Source of the DNA: Paramuribaculum sp.
GTDB taxonomy: Bacteria > Bacteroidota > Bacteroidia > Bacteroidales > Muribaculaceae
Direction of reading: 5' to 3'
Length of the DNA stretch: 8,873 nt
Assembly (NCBI GenBank): GCA_029058455.1
Contig: JAIDXU010000083.1
Coordinates: 1 to 8,873, forward strand
The notes under the pieces were generated by a model. The model ran no database searches. It saw only the letters and a list, made by a program, of their open reading frames with translations, and was not told the DNA's origin. Of the stretch, positions 1 to 6,302 are shown in pieces. The position numbers were made by a program, and so were the translations under genes. Numbering within the stretch: the first letter of the stretch is position 1; each line of letters starts with the position of its first letter.

Positions 1-946
1 GTCCCTGAGGGGTATCTCCCACCCCGAGCGTAGCGGTCCACTGAGCGATGGCATTAAGGCCGATGTTTGACTCCAGAGCCGAAGTGACCCACCAACCTAT
101 GTCCTTGTCGGCGGCAGCGTCTATCCACTGCCGTGCCCCCGCAAACCCGCCGCAGAGCGTGGGTTTGAGAATAACGTAGGCAGGATGAATATCCTCGAGA
201 AGCTTTGATGCCTCATTTTCCGGATCAAGACCTATCAGTTCCTCATCAAGCGCTATCGGTATGGGCGAGAGAGCACACACGCGCGCCATGACACGCTTGC
301 GACCCTTGGCTACCGGCTGCTCCAGAGAGTGAATCCCGAACCTCGCCAGCTTGCCGAGTTTGTCGAGCGCCTCAGTGCCTCCCGAGAATGCTCCGTTGGC
401 ATCAAGGCGTATAGTAAGCTGATCGGGAGTATAGAGTTCGCGCAGCCGGGCTATGACATCGAGTTCATCCTTGAAATTATTGGCTCCGATTTTAAATTTC
501 AAACATCTGAAACCCTCCTTGATTTTGAGCATAGCGCTCTTCATCATCCTGTCGGGAGCGCTCATCCACACAAGGCCATTGGTTATGAGTGCGGTTTCCC
601 CACGGGTAAATTCCGAAGGAAAGGGAGTGAAGTTACCCCCGTTTTCAAAATCTGCCAGCGCGGTCTCCAACCCCAGTCTTATCGAGGGAAAACGGCTCAG
701 GTCAGGCATCGGACTCCCACGTCTGAGAGCCTTGCATACCTTGTTGAGCATATCCTCATATTCAGGTGTGTCGTCACAGCTGAGACCTCTGAACAGACCG
801 CACTCTCCCACCCCCTTATGGGTAGGATCGTCAGGATCGCTGACAGTAAGGATAAAGGTTTCCTTCTCTGTCATAACGGCGCGTGACGTTACGGCCGGCA
901 CCTTGTAGGTGAGGGTATATTTCTTGACTGTGGCTTTAAAATTCAT
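1..946 (-). CDS. menC: o-succinylbenzoate synthase MenC, 3' end cut by the window edge
   Basis: MenC is an enolase-superfamily lyase that dehydrates SHCHC to o-succinylbenzoate in cytoplasmic menaquinone synthesis. My translation of the minus strand from ATG 946-944 gives 315 uninterrupted codons with the family signature in order: KFKIG (150-154, with catalytic Lys152), LDANGAF (181-187, metal ligand Asp182), SLEQPV (207-212, ligand Glu209), ALDEEL (232-237, ligand Asp234) and ILKPTLCGG (259-267, second catalytic Lys261). The capping domain is roughly 1-110 and the barrel follows. The visible part ends at GVGDTPQG, which in Bacteroidales relatives lies shortly before the C-terminus, so I infer only a few tens of residues are missing. 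The start codon overlaps the menB stop as ATGA, which points to translational coupling within the men operon. All residues needed for activity are present in the visible part, so nothing suggests decay. Identification is very secure. Confidence 0.95.
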   Translation of the reverse strand, partial: MNFKATVKKYTLTYKVPAVTSRAVMTEKETFILTVSDPDDPTHKGVGECGLFRGLSCDDTPEYEDMLNKVCKALRRGSPMPDLSRFPSIRLGLETALADFENGGNFTPFPSEFTRGETALITNGLVWMSAPDRMMKSAMLKIKEGFRCLKFKIGANNFKDELDVIARLRELYTPDQLTIRLDANGAFSGGTEALDKLGKLARFGIHSLEQPVAKGRKRVMARVCALSPIPIALDEELIGLDPENEASKLLEDIHPAYVILKPTLCGGFAGARQWIDAAADKDIGWWVTSALESNIGLNAIAQWTATLGVGDTPQG

Positions 947-1761
947 CCGGGGAATTTGGGGAATTTATCAAAATCGGGGTCACGTTTTTCGAGGAAAGCG
1001 TTTTTGCCCTCCTGAGCCTCATCCATGAGATAGTAGAGCATGGTAGCGTCGCCGGCAAGCTCCATGAGTCCATGCTGACCGTCGAGCTCGGCATTGAGAG
1101 CGCGTTTAATCATTCTCACCGCCATCGGGCTGCGCTTAAGTATCGTTTCGGCCCATTCCACTGTCTCATCCTCAAGACGTTCAGGCTCTACAACCGTGTT
1201 GATCATGCCCATTTCGAGAGCTTCCTGAGCGGTATATTGACGGCAGAGAAACCATATTTCACGAGCTTTTTTCTGCCCCACGCAACGGGCGAGATAGCTT
1301 GAACCGAAACCGCCGTCAAAGCTTCCCACTTTGGGTCCGGTCTGACCGAAACGGGCGTTTGTCGACGCAACTGTGAGGTCACACACCACCTGAAGCACGT
1401 TACCGCCACCGATGGCATAACCGTTGACCATAGCTATGACCGGTTTGGGGAGTGAGCGAATGGCCTTGTGAAGATCAAGCACATTGAGACGCGGCACACC
1501 GTTGGCATCAAGATAGCCGCCGGTGGTTTTCACTCTCTGGTCACCGCCCGAGCAGAATGCCTTGTCACCGGCGCCGGTGAGAATCACAACTCCGATTTCA
1601 GGTGACTCACGGCAATAGGCCACTGCGTCGAGCATTTCAAAATTGGTCTGAGGCCTGAAAGCGTTATACACTTCGGGGCGATTGATTGTGATCTTGGCTA
1701 TTTTGCCATACTTCTGAAAGAGTATATCCTCATACTCCTTGATGGTTGTCCATTCTCTCAT
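943..1761 (-). CDS. menB: 1,4-dihydroxy-2-naphthoyl-CoA synthase MenB
   Basis: MenB is a crotonase-fold enzyme that closes the second ring of the naphthoquinone by Dieckmann-type cyclisation of OSB-CoA to DHNA-CoA. The 272-residue length is normal. Visible marks are the oxyanion-hole segments CSGGDQ (70-75) and [12 protein letters not shown] (113-124), the family block [12 protein letters not shown] (140-151), [10 protein letters not shown] (167-176) and the C-terminal FLEKRDPDF (256-264). Gln140, Gly142 and Trp170 keep the spacing of E. coli Gln154, Gly156 and Trp184, which bind bicarbonate as catalytic base. Tyr83 and Tyr244 match E. coli Tyr97 and Tyr258. I therefore infer the bicarbonate-dependent type I class, not the type that carries an Asp at this place. 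The start is ATG 1761-1759, 33 nt after the menD stop with no promoter word between, and the stop overlaps the menC start by 4 nt. It is a middle gene of the menD-menB-menC operon. Confidence 0.97.
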   Translation of the reverse strand: MREWTTIKEYEDILFQKYGKIAKITINRPEVYNAFRPQTNFEMLDAVAYCRESPEIGVVILTGAGDKAFCSGGDQRVKTTGGYLDANGVPRLNVLDLHKAIRSLPKPVIAMVNGYAIGGGNVLQVVCDLTVASTNARFGQTGPKVGSFDGGFGSSYLARCVGQKKAREIWFLCRQYTAQEALEMGMINTVVEPERLEDETVEWAETILKRSPMAVRMIKRALNAELDGQHGLMELAGDATMLYYLMDEAQEGKNAFLEKRDPDFDKFPKFPG

Positions 1762-1794
1762 ATCTATAGTTGAATTTTGATTTCGGTAAAAAAG

Positions 1795-3489
1795 TCAGTT
1801 CAGAAACTCCGAAAGCTTTTCGGCGTCTAAGGCTCCGTCGGTCACTATCCTCATCAGCGCCGGCTCTCGGCTCTCGGCCGCAAACTCGCCCCAACGACTA
1901 CGGAGAGTTTTCTCATCGTCCGCCTCAAAATATTTCAGTCCGAACCCTTTGGCAAGTTCTTCCAGAGGCAACTTCATGCCGGGGGGAGAAATAAGACACT
2001 CGCCCACACAGTTAAGATTGCGGGTGGTTTTGGAGAAATGAAATATTCCGCCGCCACCGTTATCTATCACCACCATTTTAAATCTCGGCGTCATTTGTCC
2101 CGAGGCAAAGGCGCTGATGTCATAGAGCGCGCACATATCTCCGCTAATGAGTATTGTCGCGGCAGCTTTATAAGCAAGTGAAGCACCTATGGCTGTAGAG
2201 GTACATCCGTCTATGCCGCTCACTCCGCGATTGCATGAACAGCGATGAAAGTTACCCTTGTTGAGCAACGAATAATATCTCACCGTCAATCCGTTGCTCA
2301 GCTCGATATTCCAGTTGCGGGGTATAAGTGATGTGATGACCGACATAGCTTTCATCTCACACCACTCACTTCGGGCCACCGCCGCCGCGAGCAGTGATTC
2401 GCCCCTGCGGGCAGCATGTTGCCACAAATCGGAATAATCGCTCGGCGCATTATGAGGCTGCATTGCCGAGGCAAGTTGCTGCATAAACACTCCCGGGTCG
2501 GTTTCCACATTCATGGTTAGACTACGGAAACAGTCGGTCACTACATTTTCGCGCCCGACACTGATTACCCGGCAGTTATCAAGCTGACGAAGCCATCGTT
2601 TGAGCGGGGCGCTCAATATGCTTCCACCCAAGGCAATCACCACGTCGGGCTGCGCCTCGACCGGAACACCTCCGGGCTGAGTCGCAAGGGCATGAAGCGC
2701 CGAGTCGACCGAGTGAACAAACATAGGATTGTGGAGATTGGCCAAAGGCTCAGCCATGACGATCACATTGGGTTTGGCGGCAAGTTTGGCCAATGCCTGA
2801 TTGAGCCGCTTGTCGGGGGGCATAAATCCGGCCACCACCATCACTTTTTGGGGTGACGCAAGTTGGCGCGAAAGCTCCCTCACGCGTGACACCTTCAGCT
2901 CGTTTTCGGCAGTGACAGCGGTAATAACACCCATATCCGGGCGACGGTAGGAAAGATTGCTTTCGGTTTCGGCTCGCAGCGAGATCTGCACATTGATGTG
3001 CACCGGTCCGCGCGGCCGGCTCATTGCCTTGAGAAAAGCGTCGTTGATAAGACGGTCGCAATGCCACTCCCCGTCACGGTCAGCTCCCGGAAGAAGCGGC
3101 GGCAGATCATAACTTTCCTTCACGATGTTGGCGAGCACCCCGGCCTGACGTATTGTCTGCCCCTCATTCTGATCAACCCACATTCTCTCTCTGTCAGCTG
3201 AAACGACTATCAGTGGGAGATGTCGGTAATATGCCTCTGAAATGGCCGGAGCATAGTTGAGCACGGCAGAACCCGAGGTACACACCAAAGCCACAGGCAT
3301 TTGGGTCACCTCAGCGATTCCGAGGGCGATAAACGCCGCCGAACGCTCGTCGATAACGCAATTTACCTCAATCTCCGACGCAACAAGTCTCTCGACTATA
3401 GCCGAGGAGCGTGCACCCGGAGACACAATTGCAGTTCTGACACCATGCGCCTGGAGGATATTTGTGAGTAACAAGGAAATTCGAGACAT
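1795..3489 (-). CDS. menD: SEPHCHC synthase MenD (thiamine-diphosphate enzyme)
   Basis: MenD joins 2-oxoglutarate and isochorismate, with loss of CO2, to form SEPHCHC, the first committed menaquinone step. I prefer ATG 3489 (564 aa). A GTG at 3534 is in frame but adds 15 residues (RRNFNENYPQHHSG region) that do not resemble the family, whose proteins begin just before the ILQAHGVR-type helix. Numbering from the ATG: SPGAR 23-27, catalytic Glu48 in DERSA, SADR 97-100 and GQTIRQ 110-115 in the N-terminal domain; SNGLTVRYY 398-406 and CNRGVSGIDG 419-428 in the active site; GDM 450-452 and DNGGGGIF 476-483 as the ThDP/Mg2+ motif with Asp451 and Asn477. Compared with E. coli MenD, Ser32 of PGSR is Ala26 here and Ser391 is Gly400, while the neighbouring arginines are kept. 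It is the first men gene after the gap behind folC. The usual upstream menF is absent. Confidence 0.96.
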   Translation of the reverse strand: MSRISLLLTNILQAHGVRTAIVSPGARSSAIVERLVASEIEVNCVIDERSAAFIALGIAEVTQMPVALVCTSGSAVLNYAPAISEAYYRHLPLIVVSADRERMWVDQNEGQTIRQAGVLANIVKESYDLPPLLPGADRDGEWHCDRLINDAFLKAMSRPRGPVHINVQISLRAETESNLSYRRPDMGVITAVTAENELKVSRVRELSRQLASPQKVMVVAGFMPPDKRLNQALAKLAAKPNVIVMAEPLANLHNPMFVHSVDSALHALATQPGGVPVEAQPDVVIALGGSILSAPLKRWLRQLDNCRVISVGRENVVTDCFRSLTMNVETDPGVFMQQLASAMQPHNAPSDYSDLWQHAARRGESLLAAAVARSEWCEMKAMSVITSLIPRNWNIELSNGLTVRYYSLLNKGNFHRCSCNRGVSGIDGCTSTAIGASLAYKAAATILISGDMCALYDISAFASGQMTPRFKMVVIDNGGGGIFHFSKTTRNLNCVGECLISPPGMKLPLEELAKGFGLKYFEADDEKTLRSRWGEFAAESREPALMRIVTDGALDAEKLSEFLN

Positions 3490-3550
3490 ACCGGAATGGT
3501 GTTGAGGATAATTTTCATTAAAATTCCGTCTCACATCTATGAGTAAAGTT

Positions 3551-3585
3551 TCTGAGCTGCAAAGTTAGTGATTTTGCAGCTCAGA
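3551..3585. repeat. perfect 13-bp inverted repeat in front of menD
   Basis: Arm 3551-3563 (TCTGAGCTGCAAA) is the exact reverse complement of arm 3573-3585, with a 9-nt centre. It lies in the 174-nt gap between folC and menD, 62 nt before the menD ATG. The minus-strand -7 word TAACTTTG (3567-3560) runs from the centre into the promoter-proximal arm, so the repeat straddles the predicted promoter. Neither side is followed by a real T-run, so it is a poor intrinsic terminator. It may be an operator for a dimeric regulator, or a hairpin in transcripts reading through from folC. The repeat is seen directly; its role is inference. Apart from this and the promoter the gap shows nothing I can name. 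Confidence 0.85.
3560..3567 (-). promoter_or_regulatory. predicted Bacteroidota -7 element for menDBC
   Basis: On the minus strand 3567-3560 reads TAACTTTG, an exact match to the Bacteroidota -7 consensus TAnnTTTG, followed by CAGC. A start point roughly 5 to 8 nt further on would leave a leader of about 65 nt to the menD ATG. A good -33 TTTG is not visible at the expected distance (the region around 3586-3593 reads GTCTTAGAGTC on this strand), so the promoter may be weak or activator-dependent. The same TAACTTTGC word occurs before the chrA pair. Confidence 0.5.
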
Positions 3586-3663
3586 GACTCTAAGACCTAC
3601 CATGTTTTATATCCTCATGGAGGCTTGTTTTAGTATTATTTAACAGAGTTTAGCGAAAGATGG

Positions 3664-4953
3664 TCAGTTATTAATTATCGAAAGCAGGTCGGCGACAACA
3701 AAGGTAGAACCTCCCACAAAAATTGTATCACCGGCGGCAGCCGCATTTCTCGCTGCCATATATGCTTCGGCGACATCAAGATAAGGAGTGCCGTGCAAAC
3801 CGAGTTCAGCGGCTCGCGAAGCAAGTTCCTCGGAGGGAAGCGCACGGTTGACCGACGCAGCAGCCCAATAAATCCTGACAGGCGATATTTCTTTCACAAG
3901 CCGGAGTATAGAACTTACATCCTTGTCGTTGACAAATCCGAGAACAAGATGCTTTATGCCGGGCATACTGTTAAGCTTGGGCGCGAGATATTGCCAACCG
4001 CCGATATTGTGGCCGGTATCGCAGACCGTAAACGGATGTCTGTTTAAAACCATCCACCGTCCCGCCAGCCCCGTAAGCGTAGTGACCTCTGCGAAACCCT
4101 CTCTTACGGCACGCGACGGTATGGCAAATCCGAGCCTTATGAGCGTTGAAAGCGCCGTCAGCACCGTGGCCGCATTTTTAAGCTGGCAGTCGCCGGTAAG
4201 TTCTGAGGTTATGTTTCCGAAAGGGGTGTCACGATATTCAATAGCGCTTTCCTCACGGCTGAAAGATGAATATGGAGAATTGTCGCAGGCAAAGATTATC
4301 TCCGATCCCTCAACAGCAGCTTTGTCGGCAAACACTTTTCTGACCTCACCCTCGGCCTCACCGACCACCACAGGCGCTCCCGGCTTGATGATTCCTGCCT
4401 TTTCGCGGGCAATCTCCGGAAGGGTGTTACCCAGCAGCGCCGTGTGATCTTTAGAAATATTGGTGATCACACTCAGCACAGGAGTAATGATATTGGTTGA
4501 ATCAAGACGTCCCCCCAAACCTACTTCTATAACGGCAACATCAACCTTGTGACGGGCGAAATGCTCAAAAGCCATTGTCATCGTAAGCTCGAAAAACGAG
4601 GGGCTCACAGGCAGATCCTTTTCGAGATAGCGCTCCACGAAATCGACCACTTCCTCACGGCTTATCATCTCACCGTCAATGCGTATTCTCTCGCGAAAGT
4701 CAATAAGGTGGGGCGATGTGTAGAGTCCGGTTCTGTAACCCGCTTTCTGAAGCACTGCGGCAAGCGTATGAGCCGTAGAGCCTTTTCCGTTGGTGCCCGC
4801 CACATGGATAGTGGCATAGTTGCGGTGCGGATTTCCGAAAGCGTTGTCAAGCGCTATGGCATTACCAAGCCCCGGCTTGTAGGCATCGGAGCCTATCCGC
4901 TGATACATAGCCAGCTGAGAATATAGATAATCGAGTGTCTGCTGATAGGTCAT
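3664..4953 (-). CDS. folC: bifunctional dihydrofolate synthase / folylpolyglutamate synthase FolC
   Basis: FolC is an ATP-dependent Mur-ligase-family enzyme that adds glutamate to dihydropteroate and then extends the polyglutamate tail of folates in the cytoplasm. I chose ATG 4953 (429 aa, MTYQQTLDYLYSQL), because the in-frame TTG at 4974 adds seven non-family residues and would overlap the upstream gene. From the ATG: P-loop GTNGKGS 53-59, TSPHLIDFRERIRI 79-92, EVGLGGRLDSTN 143-154, REKAGIIKPG 183-192 with the lysine that is carbamylated in this family (Lys185), DTGHN 312-316 in the C-terminal domain, and the closing FVGGSTFVVADLL. Length is normal. It starts 10 nt after the second chr gene, so it is probably transcribed with that pair. 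No convincing terminator follows its stop. Whether both activities are present cannot be read from sequence, but a single folC doing both is common in bacteria. Confidence 0.95.
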   Translation of the reverse strand: MTYQQTLDYLYSQLAMYQRIGSDAYKPGLGNAIALDNAFGNPHRNYATIHVAGTNGKGSTAHTLAAVLQKAGYRTGLYTSPHLIDFRERIRIDGEMISREEVVDFVERYLEKDLPVSPSFFELTMTMAFEHFARHKVDVAVIEVGLGGRLDSTNIITPVLSVITNISKDHTALLGNTLPEIAREKAGIIKPGAPVVVGEAEGEVRKVFADKAAVEGSEIIFACDNSPYSSFSREESAIEYRDTPFGNITSELTGDCQLKNAATVLTALSTLIRLGFAIPSRAVREGFAEVTTLTGLAGRWMVLNRHPFTVCDTGHNIGGWQYLAPKLNSMPGIKHLVLGFVNDKDVSSILRLVKEISPVRIYWAAASVNRALPSEELASRAAELGLHGTPYLDVAEAYMAARNAAAAGDTIFVGGSTFVVADLLSIINN

Positions 4954-4963
4954 AACGCAAATT

Positions 4964-5533
4964 TCAGAAAACAATCAGCCCCGCAACTCCCGACATCAGG
5001 ATAACCCAGATAGGATGGATTTTGGCAAAGAAAACCAAAACAAAGGCTGCCACACATATAGCCACACTGATGAGCTGCTGCGTAAGCTCGGTGCCGAAGT
5101 TGGCGGTGTTCATAAGCAGGAGAGCCGCCGAGGCGATAAGACCTACCACCACAGGGCGCAGACCCGAGAAAATGCCCTTGACCACCACACTGTCACGGTG
5201 GCGCGCTATGAGGTGACCGGTCATTCTCACAAGTATAAACGACGGCACCACCACTACAAGGGTGCAGATTATCGAGCCGAGAATACCGAAAAACGGATTT
5301 GCGAAAGCTGCCGAACTTTCGGCGGGAGCTACATATCCTATATAGGTGGCCGAGTTAATTCCAATAGGGCCGGGAGTCATCTGCGAGATAGCCACAATGT
5401 CGGTAAACATCTGCTCGGTAATCCATCCCGGACCCACAATTTCTCTTTCAATAAGAGCGAGCATGGCATAACCGCCACCGAATCCAAACAGACCTATCTT
5501 GAGATAGCTCCATATCAGTCTTAGATAAATCAT
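4964..5533 (-). CDS. chrA: CHR-family transporter, second half-size subunit (ChrA-like)
   Basis: This is a 189-residue inner-membrane protein with a single CHR (chromate transport, Pfam Chromate_transp) domain. The N-terminal signature is clear: LKIGLFGFGGGYAMLALIERE (11-31 region), then TPGPIGINSATYIGY (53-67). Further hydrophobic stretches lie at about 84-104, 121-141, 153-171 and 174-189. Full-length ChrA proteins carry two such domains in about 400 residues. Short CHR proteins are encoded as adjacent pairs, and some (for example in Bacillus subtilis) have been shown to need both partners. It begins 3 nt after its partner and is followed 10 nt later by folC. Chromate export is the tested role for some relatives. 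In a gut-type anaerobe the natural substrate may be another oxyanion such as sulfate, and nothing here decides it. Start ATG 5533-5531 places the conserved motif at the usual distance. Confidence 0.9.
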   Translation of the reverse strand: MIYLRLIWSYLKIGLFGFGGGYAMLALIEREIVGPGWITEQMFTDIVAISQMTPGPIGINSATYIGYVAPAESSAAFANPFFGILGSIICTLVVVVPSFILVRMTGHLIARHRDSVVVKGIFSGLRPVVVGLIASAALLLMNTANFGTELTQQLISVAICVAAFVLVFFAKIHPIWVILMSGVAGLIVF

Positions 5534-5536
5534 AGC

Positions 5537-6133
5537 TTATGGGTTAGAGGAGGTTGAAGATGAATCGGAAGATGAGTTTTCAGCAATCTTGCGAATGTTG
5601 CGCGAATATGTAAAATAACCCGCCACGCCGCCGATCACGATATAGAGAATAGGGCTGCTGATCACCGGAATTTTTGACCATATAAGCAATGCCACCACAA
5701 TCGGAATCCAGATGGTGCGCCATGTGATATTGCTCGATTTGGCCGATGAAATCACCGGAGCAACGATAAGAGCAACAACAGCCGGGCGAATGCCCATAAA
5801 CACGCGGCTTGCTATGGGATTGTTTTTTATCAGGTCTGGAGTGAGGAAGATCGCAATAATAAGAATAATGAGAAACGACGGCAGGATAGTGCCTAAGGCG
5901 CTCATAATGCTACCTTTCAATCCTCTGATACGATCGCCGACCGTAGCCGCGATATTCACGGCCAGAATACCCGGCAATGATTGAGCCACGGCAAGGAGAT
6001 CGAGAAACTCCTCGCGCGAAAGCCAATGGTTGCGGTCCACAATATCCTTCTCGATTATCGAGATCATTGCCCAGCCGCCACCAAAAGTAAACGCTCCTAT
6101 TTTAAAAAATGTGAGAAATAATTTTGTGAGCAT
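5537..6133 (-). CDS. chrA: CHR-family transporter, first half-size subunit (ChrA-like)
   Basis: This 198-residue single-domain CHR membrane protein is the partner of the next gene. It shows FFKIGAFTFGGGWAMISIIE (9-28), WLSREEFLDLLAVAQSLPG (37-55) and AVNIAATVGDRIRG (58-71), followed by hydrophobic segments at about 78-97, 112-131, 140-152 and 159-175. The two proteins share the GGG(W/Y)AM motif but differ elsewhere: this one has the SLPG form and its partner the TPGP form, as expected of the two halves of a heterodimer. The C-terminus (186-198) is a polar tail with 8 Ser in 13 residues, absent from the partner. The start is ATG 6133-6131, roughly 17-20 nt after the expected start point of the promoter at 6156-6187. 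It leads the chr-chr-folC transcript. Substrate unknown; membrane location secure. Confidence 0.9.
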   Translation of the reverse strand: MLTKLFLTFFKIGAFTFGGGWAMISIIEKDIVDRNHWLSREEFLDLLAVAQSLPGILAVNIAATVGDRIRGLKGSIMSALGTILPSFLIILIIAIFLTPDLIKNNPIASRVFMGIRPAVVALIVAPVISSAKSSNITWRTIWIPIVVALLIWSKIPVISSPILYIVIGGVAGYFTYSRNIRKIAENSSSDSSSTSSNP

Positions 6134-6155
6134 GACCTAATGAATTTTAGCGCCG

Positions 6156-6187
6156 CAAAGTTACTCAAAATCTTTCATCCGCAATAA
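6156..6187 (-). promoter_or_regulatory. predicted Bacteroidota promoter for chr-chr-folC
   Basis: On the minus strand TTATTG (6187-6182) is followed after 18 nt by TAACTTTG (6163-6156), an exact -7 TAnnTTTG word. The -33 box matches TTTG only as ATTG. Expected transcription start is near 6150, about 17-20 nt before the first chr ATG. It is divergent from the promoter at 6238-6268 with about 50 nt between the two. Confidence 0.6.
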
Positions 6188-6237
6188 GACTGATCAGACT
6201 TTAGAGTGCATCGCGAACGGCTTTTTTGATGCCGGTC

Positions 6238-6268
6238 TTTGCCCGCCGAAGAAAAAGTTGTAATTTTG
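6238..6268 (+). promoter_or_regulatory. predicted Bacteroidota promoter for the aminotransferase operon
   Basis: TTTG (6238-6241), a 19-nt spacer and TAATTTTG (6261-6268) match both the -33 and -7 consensus boxes exactly at the usual spacing. The expected start point near 6274 leaves a leader of about 28 nt before ATG 6303, with no Shine-Dalgarno, as is normal in this phylum. This is the best promoter match in the window. Confidence 0.7.
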
Positions 6269-6302
6269 CCCGAACTAACCATCGCAGAAACCAACTCAGC
6301 CA

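Noticed and set aside
329..886. A 185-codon open frame on the plus strand inside menC
   Set aside because: The minus strand codes without interruption for MenC with all catalytic residues; the plus-strand product resembles nothing.
1565..1580. 16-bp perfect palindrome in menB
   Set aside because: It encodes the conserved TGAGD turn of the crotonase fold with GC-rich codons, which yields such symmetry easily.
3490..3534. GTG start at 3534 for menD
   Set aside because: The 15 added residues do not resemble the MenD N-terminus, and ATG 3489 gives the normal length.
3565..3603. Possible 12-codon leader peptide before menD on the minus strand
   Set aside because: It ends in the predicted -7 box, so it lies upstream of the transcript start, and it shows no run of regulatory codons.
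3613..3623. Small hairpin (CCTC/GAGG) as a folC terminator
   Set aside because: Only 4 bp with a 3-nt loop and no T-run after it on the minus strand.
4442..4472. 8-bp inverted repeat (GTGTGATC) inside folC
   Set aside because: Short arms, 15-nt spacing and coding position make chance likely.
4954..4974. TTG start at 4974 for folC, overlapping the upstream gene
   Set aside because: ATG 4953 begins exactly at the conserved FolC N-terminus and leaves a 10-nt gap.
4964..6133. Reading the chr pair as a chromate-resistance island or transferred element
   Set aside because: No mobile-element genes, repeats or change in codon use around it, and CHR pairs are common in ordinary Bacteroidota chromosomes.
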